The notes: generated by a model not told the origin, from the sequence alone. A DNA stretch of 64,000 nucleotides from Smallanthus sonchifolius (GCA_023525975.1 CM042044.1:13502501-13566500); one strand, 5' to 3'; positions 1 through 11,590 are shown, numbered from the stretch's first letter. Translations and numbers: made by a program.

Positions 1-1842
1 TCAACAACCATGGAATCTGCATAGTTAATGGTCCAAATATTTTTTTAATCAGGAAGGGGACCCGGTACAAGACTGATTGTGTGGCATTACATGAATCGTC
101 ATCATCACGTAATGACTGATTGTGCTTGAAGAAATATTGCAGGCTGGTATAACAAGCTGCAACACTTTTAAGGTATTTATTTATCCATTTTTCTGCGTGT
201 ATGTGGGTTAATTTAACAAGTAGAACCAGACTAGAGGATGGCAGTTTTGACCCATTTACTTATGACTGGGTTGATTTGGGTTATATTTTATCTCTTAACA
301 AGTCAAACAGGTGAAATAAAAAAAAAGTAGTAGTAGCTTAAAAGGAAACTTGGCTAAAGTCGCCAAAAGTGTGTTTTTTATTGCATAAAACCTCCTATCG
401 ATTCTTATTAAAATTAAATAATATTTCTTATCATAGTTGACAGAAAAGTGTTTTGGATCAATACAACCCGACCCAGTCCATACGAAATTTACCTGTTTTG
501 TCATGTTATCTAGGCCGCCCATTTTGCCACCTCTGAACCTGGAATAGCCCAAAGGGAATATATTTGTAGTACGATTGAACCCTGCTCGCATTTTGTATGG
601 GAACATGACAGACGGAGCACAGACATGCTTCATTAACAGCAATGGTTTCGCCATCAGCAGAACTTTGCTGGCCCAAACTTTCTGGTTTGATTATTAATTC
701 TTGAATTTTCTTCCAACTCAAGATTCTAGCAAGTTGTCCCGAGGCCTGGGAGTCTACTTTGACACGTTAGACATTTCACTGAGTTTAAAAGTGATGGATA
801 TGTTTTCAAATTTCTCAAGCCATTGCCATTGTCGTTGTCATTGTCATTGTCACGCTATATTGGTTCTACATCTTCATAGGCCGACTTACCGGTTCTTTTG
901 AGAGAAAAATGAAGGTGATTTTTCTTCACTAAAACCTACTTATTATGTAAGTCGTTATGTTTATTCGTGTTGATTAGATCAATTTTAACATGGACACGCT
1001 TAATTTTGTTTAGATCTAAGCTTTAAGGGAACACCCAATCTATGATCATCTTTATGTTGATGGGAGTGGTCAGTGGTGGCGGTGATGATGGTGGTTGTAC
1101 CGGTCATGGTGGATATTGTTGCTTTGGTTCTAAAGCAAAAGAGTAGATTCTCTAAAACTATTCTCCTTCACTCGTTATACTATCCTGATGTGGCGGCAAC
1201 AATACTAGAAAACTGATTTTCACCGAAGAAAAACTAATTTTAATTGTCGTTAGAAAATTCTATCGCTAGAAATCGGTGTATAGCATAAAGTTCATAAAGT
1301 TAAACATGAAATTAGCCTACAACGTTTTCGCTAAATCAGCTTTAGTCGTCACCGTATTGGCTCTTGCATATGCCACACGATTCATTGATAAAGAGTTTTT
1401 AAACTACAAAGTGATCCTTCATTCGGAGTACGTGTTCTTATTGGAAATGAATTTGGGTTCTTGTTTCCGGACCAATCCATGCATGTGTTTTGTTGATTTA
1501 ATAAAGGAGGATGTGGTGATTGTGGGTAGGGAGGTGCGGTGGTGGTGTTGAATGACCGTGCTTAAGCTATGTGTTATGCATTCATCGCAGGTGCGGTGAT
1601 GTATAAGTGGAAGTGAAGCAACACCACGCCCCCCCCCCCCCCCTACGTTGCCACACTTTTGAGTTTGTGCGGTGCTTCTTTGCCGCTGTTTTTCTCTTCC
1701 TCGCCGCACCACTCTTTCTCTCTCTTAAATATATAATTTCTTTTTTTTAAATGGGTGAGAAATGAAATGTGGGTATTATGGAGTGAAAGATGGTGATGTA
1801 GCGCCAAAGAGAAGTGAAAGATAGTCAAACTGAAGCGGGGAT
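1..1842. other. Intergenic, no gene supported
   Basis: Short open frames here show no recognisable domain and no plausible splice context. Simple-sequence stretches are present: a TGTCAT-type minisatellite near 821-853, GGT-rich DNA around 1060-1110, and a 15-base poly-C run at 1629-1643. Confidence 0.6.
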
Positions 1843-1851
1843 ATAACGAAT

Positions 1852-2161
1852 GGGTTGAGTTCATGAGAAAACTTCTCTTCGTGAGAAAACTCGCGAAAAC
1901 GACCCAAACAAATTTCGATTAAACTCATTCCAACAGCGTTCGAACCGGCTCGTCAAACTCGATCTAAAACCCTAAAGCTAAACCTTAAAATATAAACCCT
2001 AAAAGCTAAACCTCACCCCTAAAAACCTAAAACCCCCACCTCAAAAAAAACTAACCCAACCCCCAAAAACCTAAACGCCGAGCCGGTTCCAACACAACCA
2101 AAATGAGTTCATCTAGAGTTCGTTTGGGTCGGTTTTCTTATGTTTTCTCATGATACTTCCT
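1852..2161. mobile_element. MULE-type MITE, 310 bp
   Basis: The ends are inverted: ATGAGAAAAC near the left end pairs with GTTTTCTCAT near the right, followed inward by CGACCCAAAC and GTTTGGGTCG. The 9-bp direct repeat ATAACGAAT flanks it at 1843-1851 and 2162-2170, the size typical of Mutator-like elements. There is no coding capacity. The middle is rich in CCCTAAA-like words resembling degenerate plant telomere repeats. It lies about 280 bp upstream of the AAA-ATPase start codon. Confidence 0.8.
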
Positions 2162-2440
2162 ATAACGAATAGCCTTACCGATAAATAAACTATAGTTATT
2201 AGTTTGATATAGTTATTAGTTTGATCATTATTTTATTTTAACCGAACATTAAATTAATAATAAAAAAATTACCATGATCATAAAACACCATTCACAACAG
2301 AAATATATTATAATCATTATAATTTGTAACTTGGGCAACAAGTTAAAACAAACAAATAAAGTTTTAAACTCACAAATATCATAAAACCAATTTCTAGAAT
2401 CACTCCACTCTTCCACCACCTTCTCTCCGAACTACCCGCC

Positions 2441-5400
2441 ATGTATTCCCAAGAATCCCTCCCACCACCCAAAGCCATCCTCACCGCCGCCGCCTCCCTA
2501 ACCGCCTCCGCCCTCCTCTTCCAAACCATCGCCTCCACCCTCCTCCCCTCCGACCTCCAAACCCACCTCTCCTCCTCCCTCAAAACCCTCTTCAAACGCC
2601 TCTCCCCCCATCTAACCATCGTCATCCCTGACTCCGACGGCCTCACCCCCAACCACCTCTTCCAAGCCTCCAACCTTTTCCTCTCCACCAAACTCTCCCC
2701 CTCCACTCACAGAATCAAAGCCACCAAACTCGAAACCGAACAAACCTTCACCATCACCATTGACACCAACCAACTCATAACCGACACCTTCCAAACAATC
2801 CCATGCAAATGGATCTTACAAACCGAACATGTCGAAGTCAACCAGACCTCCAATGCTCGATCCGAACACAAGTTCTTCGAATTAACCTTCCACAAGAAGC
2901 ACAAAGAAACAATAATAACCAAATACCTTCCGTACATTCTCAACAAGGCTAAAGAGATAAAAGAAGCCAACAAGACTGTGAAACTGCACACAGTGGATTA
3001 CAACGGAACGGATTACTGGAGCTCGGTGGTTCTGAACCATCCGGCTACGTTTGAAACATTGGCTATGAACGAGAAGATGAAGGGGGAGATTTTGGAGGAT
3101 GTGAATTTGTTTGTGAGGAGGAAGGAGTATTATAGGAGGGTGGGGAGGGCTTGGAAGCGTGGGTATTTGTTTTACGGGCCGCCGGGGACGGGGAAGTCGA
3201 GTTTGGTTGCGGCGATGGCTAACTATTTGAAGTTTGATGTTTATGATTTGGATTTGAGAGAGGTGCAGTGTAATTCTGATCTGAGGAGGCTGTTGATTGG
3301 GACAAAGAATAGGTCTATTGTTGTGATTGAGGATATTGATTGTAATGTTGGGGTGCAGAGTCGAGAAGTTGAGAAGGAAGGGATAGATAGGGATGCTGAT
3401 AGTGAGGATAAGGTACGTATATACTTTTTCTTTTTTATATCATAGTTAAAATGTTAGATAGTTTTCATAGTTTCTACTTTGAATTTGCTTTTAGCCCTTA
3501 TTTGAACGGAAAATCTCCAAAATGTTCTTATTATCAATCATGTCCCCCAAATTTGTTCATGTCCTCTTTAATATCATCGGATCTGACGGTACAACCCTGT
3601 CACACGACTGTGTTTAGAGATATATAGGCGATTCCGACCTCTTTGGGATATGTATCAGGCTATAACCGGATCAGAACACCGTCGGATCCGTCGGTATTAG
3701 AGAGGACATTTTTGGAAGAATTGAGTTAAAAGGACAGAGTGAGGGAATTGATTGGTAATAAGGACATTCCTGTGATTTTTCCTTACACACGTGTTGAGTC
3801 TTTTGACTGCTGGATAATCACTGAAAATGTATGATATGTTTATTCAAATGTCAAGAAATGGTTGATATGAATTGGAATGAGGGTGTAAAGAAGTCTAGCC
3901 AGGCTTATTTAGGCTCGAGCTCACCTTACACAGAGCAAGAGCTCGGCTCGGGTAGAGAGTTATTTCTAAAGCTCGACTCGTGAGTAAACTACTAACTCGA
4001 CCTCATCTCTGGCTCGGCTCATTTATTATTTATTAATTATTTAATTGTTTTATTTATATTTTTTGCATATATAATTATAATTATAATTTTTATATATAAA
4101 CATAATATTTAATATTTAATTATTTTTATCATAGTTTTATTTTATGTAACAATAATCATTATATAAGTATATATTTAACATATTAAATTAAAATTATATA
4201 AATAAAAGCTCGTGAGCCTTCGCAACATCGACATGTGAAGTTCGGGCTTGAGCTTGTTTATTAAATGAGCGCTAATAATATAAGCTAAATGCACTCTAAT
4301 ATAAGCTCGAGCTCGGGCTCAGCCTTGAGGTTGAGCTATGCGCCCCAATATAAGCTCGAGCTTGAGCTCGTTTGATAAATGAGCCTCAACATAAGCTCCA
4401 GCTCCTTTAAGCTCGACTCGATTCGAGTTTTAGCGAGCTGATCTTAAGTAACCCATGAGCGGCTCGCCTCGTTTACACCTTGATTGAAGTCACGATTAGG
4501 TGAGTAAACGAGCCGAGTAGTGTCGGAGCTTGTCTAAAGAGACCTCGAGCTTCGCTCTTTTCAAGCTCTATATTTAGGGATGAGCATTTGGTACCAAGTA
4601 CCGGTACCATGCTGGTAGATTCGGTACCGGTACGGTACCGATACATTTTAGATATGAACATTTTGTAATGAATACCGGTACCGGTACCAACTTTTCCATA
4701 AATTCGGTACCGGTACCCACTTTTCCATAAATTCGGTACCGGTTTCTGGACCCATTTTTCCATAAATTCGGTACCGGTTTCTGGACCCATTTTTCCATAA
4801 ATTCGGTACCAGTACCGATCTCATCCGCATCTATATTTGAAGTTGTCTTGATTGGGGCTTAGTTTGTTAATTGTTTGTTAAATATTTAATTATTTTAGTT
4901 ATATCATAATTATATACATATATAATAGTATTATCATGCAATATATAAGTAAGAAATTGTATTTATAAGTTTTTTTAAACTCACGAGACCAGTCAAGCTT
5001 GGGCTCAAGCCTATTTCAGCTTGGATCAATTTAAACTTTGTTTTTTTAACGACAAACTAACATACTCCTAAACGCTCCAATACATGCACCTTGCTAGACA
5101 TGGGCGGATAGAATAAGGACTAAGAGGGGGGAGAGGCACCCCTCAACAACAAATGTGTAGGCTAATTTTAGGTAATGAAATTTTTGGGCACCCTCATCTT
5201 TTGTCAAAAGCCCTTTAAAGGCACCCTGCACCCAATGAAAAATTAGTCCAACCCAAAGTAAGTTAAAATTTAAAGGAAAGTTAGCCCGGTAACTATTTTA
5301 GCCGCCACCGCCTCTTTGTTTTCTACACAAATTATCAACGGCTTTCTGGTTCCAAAATAATCGGTCCATTCATGATTCACCATATATCGCCAATTCATCA

Positions 5401-6253
5401 AACTAGATTAGCACGCTGCACCTTTCTTTTTTACTTCTTTGCCTTTATATTGCATTTTGGAATTAATTATTGATGCTAGGATTTTATAAGCATGTCCCAA
5501 ATTTGACCCGTCTTGACAGATCTATTTTTAGCATATTTGACCCGTCTTGACCGATCCATTTTTAGCATATTTGACCTTTATTGACCAGTTCATTTTTGGC
5601 ACTCGATGCCGAAAAATCCTGGATCCGTCATTGTTGCTAGATTTGAACCCTCCACCTCATGATTAGAGGGGAGACACCTTACCACCACACCATGTCCCTT
5701 AGCCCTTAGGGACCGATTCAAACTTTTAGCGAGCCAATCATGAGTAGCTCAATAACGGACGGCTCATTCACTGCCTTGAGACTCACACTAATTAGAGTTC
5801 TAAAAGACATTCAAACAATCTTGAATTTGTGTTTGTTTTGGTCAACATTGAGAGTATGTTTTAATTAATTGTTTCCATTGGAATGGATTATAGATAACTT
5901 TATCAGGGATTCTCAACTTCATTGACGGGTTGTGGTCGGGTTGTGGAGACGAACGGATAATAGTGTTCACAACGAATCACAGGGAGCGTTTGGACCCGGC
6001 ATTGTTGAGACCAGGTCGCATGGATGTGCACGTCGAGATGTCTTATTGTACATACGACGGGTTCAAGGTACTTGCATCCACTTATCTACAAGTTAAGGAG
6101 GATGAGAAGTTAAGAACATTTGAAGTGGTGAAAGAGGCGTTGAAGAAGATCAAAGTGACACCTGCTGAGATTGCAGGGGAGTTGATGAAGGGTGAAGATG
6201 TGGAAATTGTGCTTCAGAACCTCATTCAATGGCTTAAAATGAAAGCAGAGTAG
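2441..6253 (+). CDS. BCS1-type AAA-ATPase, two exons (2441-3412, 5894-6253)
   Basis: Two exons join in phase 0 (donor AAG|GTACGT, acceptor TTATAG|ATAACT) to give 443 residues, short for a plant family usually near 480-520. Residues about 12-36 are hydrophobic and look like an N-terminal membrane anchor. The AAA-associated N-domain follows to about 125. The ATPase core has Walker A GPPGTGKS at 246-253, Walker B IVVIEDID at 293-300, sensor-1 N352 in VFTTNH, and the second-region-of-homology arginines R363 and R366 in LLRPGRMD. All catalytic residues are present, so it looks functional. Known relatives are membrane-anchored ATPases of mitochondria or ER, often stress-induced; the target here cannot be told. 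ATG 2441 is chosen because the conserved N-terminus starts there. The first ~550 bases are nearly G-free on the + strand and the rest of exon 1 is C-poor. The 2.48 kb intron is packed with transposons. Confidence 0.92.
3508..3782. mobile_element. Mutator-like MITE in the AAA-ATPase intron
   Basis: A ~275-bp foldback. The left arm starts GGAAAATCTCC, then TTCTTATTATCAATCA; the right arm carries TGATTGGTAATAAGGA and ends GATTTTTCC. A second matching pair, GTCCTCTTTAAT and ATTAGAGAGGAC, lies nearer the middle. I see no clean target duplication, so the exact ends are approximate. Confidence 0.6.
3878..4483. mobile_element. hAT-like non-autonomous element rich in GAGCTC words
   Basis: Left end GGGTGTAAAG and right end GTTTACACCTT are inverted, as in many hAT elements. 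Next to both ends are repeated words built from GCTCGAGCTC and GGCTCG, which are palindromic. The centre (4020-4200) is very AT-rich. No transposase remains. I could not settle the 8-bp target duplication. Confidence 0.55.
4575..4829. mobile_element. hAT-type MITE with GGTACCGG repeats
   Basis: A perfect 8-bp target duplication TCTATATT flanks it (4567-4574 and 4830-4837). The ends are inverted: TAGGGATGAG on the left, CTCATCCGCA on the right. The interior is a tandem array of ~28-30 bp units built around the palindrome GGTACCGGTACC with the spacer TTTTCCATAAATTC. Non-coding. Confidence 0.8.
5502..5602. repeat. Three tandem 34-bp units in the intron
   Basis: The unit TTTGACCCGTCTTGAC plus about 18 more bases occurs at 5502, 5536 and 5570. 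The third copy is diverged. Confidence 0.75.
5630..5720 (-). mobile_element. Possible tRNA-derived SINE remnant
   Basis: On the - strand a box A-like TGGTGTGGTGGTAAGG (5677-5692) is followed by a box B-like GGTTCAAAT (5641-5649), with spacing like a tRNA-derived polymerase III promoter. No A-rich tail or target duplication was found, so this is tentative. Confidence 0.35.
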
Positions 6254-6834
6254 ATGAAAAAGAAAATCATCATTCCTTGTTTTGATTTGCTGAAAAAGAA
6301 TAATTATTATTAATTTTAACATATTATTTAAAGGGTTGTGTTCACAAAGTTAATTTTCATAAAACGTCATAGTGAAGGTAACAGACACGGGTGTTCATAT
6401 GGTGTTATGAAACGTTCTGACCTTATCATAAGGTGAAAGCACGACACGACTGGTGTCACATTGTCGCTACATGTGTCAATGGCACCTGATAGATACGAAA
6501 GGATGGGTCTACGTCCAGTTTAAAAGTTCGTTTTAAAAGAACTGGGTCTTGTTACGCTTTTAATGACTTGAAACATAGTCATATCCATATTATGATGTTC
6601 ATGACTTAAAACTACAAGGTATTGATAAAAAATGTTCTATCATATTTTTGTAAATGGTTGTGTTCGTCTAGCGTTTATTAACCTAAACAAATGCATGATG
6701 TAGAGAATAAAAATCGTGGGGATTGATTGTTAAAAATTATCCTTAAGTTACACTTTATTATCATCATGATAACGCTCCAATTCAATCACCATACATTTTA
6801 ACATATATTTCGTGAATAATATTTAATGATTAAA
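6254..6834. other. 3' flank of the AAA-ATPase, no gene
   Basis: AT-rich sequence directly after the stop codon, presumably holding the 3' UTR. No other coding signal. Confidence 0.5.
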
Positions 6835-7170
6835 TATTATATATATGTTCGTTGTCTAAGGTGTAACTCTTTTGATCATACCTTAATAGTAACGTTGATT
6901 TAGTTAACGATCGGACATCATATATCCAACATATAAATAAGTGAAAGGGGCATCATTTGAACTCACTTGTAGCTACTTCACATCTTTATTAGTGTACTTG
7001 TAAACATTACCAAGTAATACAAGCGTTTACTTTATAACTTCTAATCTCACTTCCTTTTCAAGACTTCCATTACATTAACACTTTGATCACTACAAAATCC
7101 TTAACTTAGAACGAATCTCAGTCGTCGCACGAAAGTCAAGAAATTACTCTGTGACAAGTGGTATCAAAGC
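6835..7170 (+). mobile_element. LTR remnant followed by a primer-binding site
   Basis: Sequence ending CTGTGACA at 7156 is followed by TGGTATCAAAGC (7159-7170), a one-mismatch match to the initiator-Met tRNA primer site TGGTATCAGAGC. About 95 bp at 6835-6930 is closely similar to 47,552-47,647, so both belong to one LTR family. The LTR's left end was not found. Confidence 0.6.
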
Positions 7171-7965
7171 ACTACAATCCATCAGGATCGCATCTGACGC
7201 GGTAAAGATTGTGAGCACTAACACCGGAGACGAAACCTGATGTGTTCCAAATAACACATGTATTTCATATCTAATTCTCTGCCTTTTGAATTGTTTTCAT
7301 TGCAAATTTGATAGGAATTGGTACATAATTGCACAACACAAATCTGGAAACAAGAGAGAGAGAATGAAGAGAGTGGAGTCGACAACGATTTTCGGCCACC
7401 TAGGCTCTAGCGACGGCGTAGCTGATTGCCCAGTTATGACCAACCTGCCCCTCTGCGTGTATATATATGAATGCTTGTATCGAACAGATCATAACGATCT
7501 CTTTCTTGTATCTGTTTATTCACTGCAATACAAGAACTTAGTTTCTGTTTATCTTCATTATCATCAATTTCATTTAACTTGTTCGATTATTACCATGGCA
7601 GCAAACAAACCATCAAGGGATTGATTTCTGGGAATAAGAAGGCGAACCGTGGTATCAGAGCCATGGTGAACCCAAAACAAAGTCGCATGGATGATGGCGC
7701 ACAACCGAGTAGGATTAAGCCTACAACACGAAATCCAACGCCCAATCGACTTTCTGATGAAACCCAGTGTTCAAATCATTAACAACAGAATTTTGCGGGA
7801 CTCCGTTTGGGGACTAATCAACATTCGCGACAGCAGATAAAACACGTCAAGGATTCGAAAGGAAAGGGAAAAAAAAATCGCTGACCCGGGAAACGATTTT
7901 CGTTTTGTTGCATCAAAGGATGTAACAGCCGTTGGTTCTGCAGACCCAGAATCAAAGAAGAAAAA
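7171..7965 (+). other. Retroelement leader-like DNA, no gene supported
   Basis: A second exact TGGTATCAGAGC primer-site match is at 7650-7661, soon followed by an ATG frame (7663 onward) of about 40 codons without a recognised domain. The stretch before it, with a TATA-like TATATATATG near 7460, could be a 5' LTR of the element whose broken coding region follows, but no matching 3' LTR was identified. Confidence 0.35.
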
Positions 7966-9310
7966 TTGAATTTGTTGTTTCAAGTGTCACGTTTATGGCC
8001 ATTACGCATCTGGATGCACAAGTTAAATAATCTTGATTATGGTTACTTAATTTCTAAAGATTACTTAACACCCAAAGATTATCTTGTTATTGGCATGAAT
8101 TATAGTGCATGGGACAAGATATGGTTTGTTGATGTGTCATTCAATAATCACATGTCGGGAAACTTGAATGTGTTCATAAAACTTAAAGATGGTTTTACTA
8201 TTGAAACTAAAACTCGTGAACTAAAGGTTTTTTATTCCCATGGTGTTGGTGAAATTGAATTATATCTAAACGAACGAAAACGGGTGATTCCGAGTGTTAA
8301 ACATGTACCAAACTTGAACAAAAATGTTTCGAGTCTAACTCAACTAATTGATCAAGGTTTTGTTGTCACTTTTGACGGTGACGTTTGTTATGTCAAAGGT
8401 TTGTTTGACAAAGAGGACACTTGTGAAGTTAATGAAGAAATTGGAAGTAATCAAGATGATCATGAGAATAACTTTATGGAAAACTTCTATAAAACCCTAG
8501 ACGACAATACCATTTACGAGATAGAAAAGGCTAAAATGAAAGCCTATCTCGAGGGATGTTATGATCGTGCCTTTGAAGGTTTAGAAGATGATTAAGTTGT
8601 TACACATGACCCGGTTCCCATCAAGGATGCAAAAGTTGCAAATACATATGAACTGGCATGGGTGACATTCCTTGATACGTTACATATTCCTTCATATGTA
8701 ATGTCAAGCAAAGAATATCTAAGGGACTAATTTGCCAAGTTTGTGAAATGGTTTTATGAAAAACATTTTCAACAACATAATAAACAATGCCCTGCCACTT
8801 TACCTAATGGTACACCCATTGACTTATTTGATTTGTACATGACCGTTGAAGAACTAGGAGGAAAGAAAAAGGTTGGTAGTGAAGCAAAATAGCCCAAGGT
8901 TGCAAAAAGGCTCGGATTTGAAGAGAATTATGGTCCAAACTTGAACATAATCTATCATGGTTACATGGAAGAACTCGATTATGAAAAATAAAGAAACGGA
9001 AACGGGTGAATCAAGTGGAACTTGTATACATGAAGAAAAAAGTAAAGGCGAGGCAACCGAAAATCAAGATGTGGTTATCCCAACAAAAAAAATACATTGG
9101 GGCTGTCGTGGATGACACTGAGGGGCAAGTTACTGTGATGATTGAAGAGAAAAAGTATGTTGATGAAGTGAATTGAAGATGCTGAATTTGAAGATGACTT
9201 TGATGGACTTGATGACATTGAAGACTTGGATGATTTCACACTGATCTTAGACAACGAGTGGAATCCAAAAGACGGGCTGGAGCAGGTTGCTGAAGATCCT
9301 CCCATTTCAG
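7966..9310 (+). pseudogene. Broken copia-like Gag/protease frame joined to an ARID domain
   Basis: The order is as follows. A CCHC zinc knuckle (C-FK-C-HVYG-H-YASG-C) lies at 7976-8017. A region resembling copia protease/pre-integrase follows, one frame away, with WFVDVSFNNHMSG where active enzymes have D-S/T-G and then PNLNKNVSSLTQL. Next is an acidic linker, then an ARID/Bright-type DNA-binding domain at about 8680-8985, containing FVKWFYEKHF, IDLFDLYMTVEELGG and VAKRLGF. A very acidic tail lies in a shifted frame (9170-9300). In-frame stops at 8593, 8728 and 8890, plus frameshifts, make it dead; the stop at 8890 sits where ARID domains have a conserved Trp. No reverse transcriptase is present. 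A purine run and TGTTAG at 9312-9328 look like a polypurine tract and LTR start, so the ARID unit may have travelled in a retroelement. Confidence 0.75.
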
Positions 9311-9322
9311 GATTAGGGGGAC

Positions 9323-9594
9323 TGTTAGACCGTAATCCTAAATGGATCGGACAACCCATTTAGTTTCTATCTTAATGGGTCATTCTAGCTAATGGGTCAA
9401 AACTATTAACCATGTATTTATATTTGTATTATCGGATGAAACCTCAAAGTTAGGCCCAAGTAGAATATGTAAGTGATGTGTTGCAAAACACACCAAGTTT
9501 TCCTTGTATTCTGTAGCATTTTTCGTATAGTTTTAGAGTCGTTTTCATTCATTTATAATTGGTACTTAGTTATGTTATGTTTTATAGGTATTCG
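9323..9594 (+). mobile_element. Possible 3' LTR start after the ARID pseudogene
   Basis: ATTAGGGGGAC (9312-9322) followed by TGTTAGACCG resembles a polypurine tract and LTR 5' end. The right end is not defined, because a MITE sits at 9595. Confidence 0.35.
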
Positions 9595-10075
9595 CAGCGT
9601 TGTAAAAATCGTTATCCGCTAGTCAGGCGGTGGGTACCGACTAGAGATTAATCGGGATTAAATTGGAATTTTTATATGCAATTTTCATATTTTTATATAT
9701 ATACACACATTTTTATATGTAATTTTCAAAATTTTATATATGCATACACACATTTTTTAAAGAAGCTGGAATTTACAAGAACTAAACTGAAAATCGCCAG
9801 AAAATCGACTGAACGTCACCGAAAACTCGCGCGGACCTGCCGGAATCTCACCGGAACCCTACTGAATCTCGTTGGAACACTACCGGAATCTCGCGCGGAA
9901 AAACGGGAAGTGGCCGATTTTTGGTCGACCAAGTCCGATTAGGCCCGCCCCGATTTTGACCAGATTTTTTCGATTAGCTATTTTTTCTCCGATTAGGGCA
10001 AAATTCCTATGTGAAATGGCGATTATCAATTAATCGGCGATTAATCGCCGACTAATAGGGATTTTTGCAACACTG
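9595..10075. mobile_element. hAT-type MITE, 481 bp
   Basis: Terminal inverted repeats CAGCGTTGTAAAAATC (left) and GATTTTTGCAACACTG-like (right). The flanking 8-mers GGTATTCG (9587-9594) and GATCTTCG (10076-10083) match at 6 of 8 positions. The right end is rich in ATTAATCG/CGATTAAT palindromes. No transposase. Confidence 0.65.
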
Positions 10076-10276
10076 GATCTTCGGGAAGAATTTGAGCTTA
10101 AATGATCAAGAACTGTGAAGAAACTAGCACACGAGAACACGGGATGAGAACGACAAAAATCAAGAAAGAGTTCAAACTTCAAAGAGGCATATCTCGGGCT
10201 AGAAAATTAGTTACTGGGCCCAAAATATATGGATTTGGGGTATCTATTCGAGCTAAGTACAAAAATATGGTTAGTT

Positions 10277-10402
10277 CTCGCGGTACACGGGGTTTGGGGC
10301 CCATTATCTTGCGGTACGCGAGGGACCAGGAAACCAGCGCGATTATCTTGTCTCTCGCGGTACGCGAAAGACCAACCAGAACCCCTCACGGTAGTTACGA
10401 GG
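10277..10402. repeat. Palindrome cluster A (CTCGCGGTACGCGAG type)
   Basis: Four variants of one near-palindrome lie at 10277-10290, 10309-10323, 10352-10370 and 10384-10402, with start spacings of about 32, 43 and 32 bp. The clearest is TCTCGCGGTACGCGA. They sit in non-coding DNA that looks like retroelement leader. A related set is at 14,004-14,131. Confidence 0.75.
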
Positions 10403-10608
10403 ATTTTGGCCTTCCCATAAGTTAATAATTCAATTCCCAGCCGTTTGAACAGAGTGTAAAGGCGATTTTGAGAAAGGAATAAACAACGAGAACCAAAGTT
10501 CAAAGCTTTATCGATCGGGTTGGTTCGTTCTTGCTCGTTCGGGTCACGATCTTTGATTTATTGCTTATAATTGGTTTGATTTGGATTATGTTAATTACTT
10601 TTGAGACT

Positions 10609-10824
10609 ACCGTTGGCCATCTGGTGCAATGGTAGCCCCAAGACTTCCCATAGTGGAGGTCTTGGGTTCGAATCCTGGCCACAGCAAAAAAGGGGTCCGT
10701 GGCCAGGTCAGGGGGTTTACCCAGTTAGGGGGTTCCTCCTGTGGTGGGCTACCCTAGATGTTCTAGGTGTTGCCCCAGGGAAACCTAATTATCATATAAT
10801 ATCTAGATGTTGTCGTTCAAAAAA
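10609..10824 (+). mobile_element. tRNA-derived SINE, 216 bp
   Basis: The 5' head carries box A TGGTGCAATGGTAG (10622-10635) and box B GGTTCGAATCC (10664-10674), the split internal promoter of RNA polymerase III. The body ends in a short A-run. A perfect 16-bp target duplication, AATTACTTTTGAGACT, flanks it at 10593-10608 and 10825-10840. That is the hallmark of LINE-mediated retroposition, and the lack of decay implies a fairly young insertion. Confidence 0.9.
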
Positions 10825-10840
10825 AATTACTTTTGAGACT

Positions 10841-11590
10841 TATTTTCTGAGTTTGAATATGTTTCATGGCTAGACCATAGTAGTTATCTAGGTTTTCGAT
10901 GAATGTTTGATTGAATGTTGAATTTCTTTCAATTTATGATAATTATTGATGCATATTCATGATATTTAGCTCTGATTTGCAATTGGTTTGTGTTTCACAT
11001 GTGTTTTGTTGAATGTTTTTCAAGTAACAAATGCATGTTAGGTTACCTACTTTGTGTTTATAACTAGTTTGTGGATTGTTGATATCATCTTCCATAGAAA
11101 CGCAGATTGAGAGTATCTTAGGGTTAGATGTTCTTCCTATCTAGATAGCTGAGAGGTGATAAATAGTCGGGTATTCCTTGCTGTTAGGGTTTTAGGTTAA
11201 TTTCTCTAAAAGTAGAGTTTCCTAGGGTTTCTTAGCATCATTGATATTCCGTATCATATCGAGCGTTTTCAGGTTACCCCATGTGTCTTAGGGCATATTG
11301 AGATACCGAGACTGAGAGGTGATTTATCTTTAGGGTACTTTAGCATTGTCGAAATATGTTTCATCGCGAAACGTTTAAGGATATGATATAATTTACAAAT
11401 CGGTGAGTTTACACGCTCCTTAAGTAAATTGTATCAAGAGCCAAGTGTGGGAATGGAAGAGGAGGTGCAAGTGAATGAAGTCATCAACGAACCACAAATG
11501 GAGCTGGTGTCAGACCCACCACATTGCCTAGAGAGAGCAAGAAGAAAAGACTCGTGGAGTTATTAGATGGTGGATCTTCTTCTTTCTTTT
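10841..11590. other. No gene; retroelement-like leader sequence
   Basis: AT-rich with short repeated phrases such as GAGAGGTGAT (near 11,150 and 11,310). A short frame at about 11,453-11,560 has no recognised domain. Confidence 0.4.

Noticed and set aside
4473..4830. - strand frames with repeated KWVQKPVPN/YRYRIYGK phrases
   Set aside because: Shadows of the GGTACCGG tandem repeat inside a hAT-type MITE.
10595..10690. Functional tRNA gene at the box A/box B pair
   Set aside because: The anticodon region does not fold as a cloverleaf, and the sequence is part of a 216-bp SINE with tail and target duplication.
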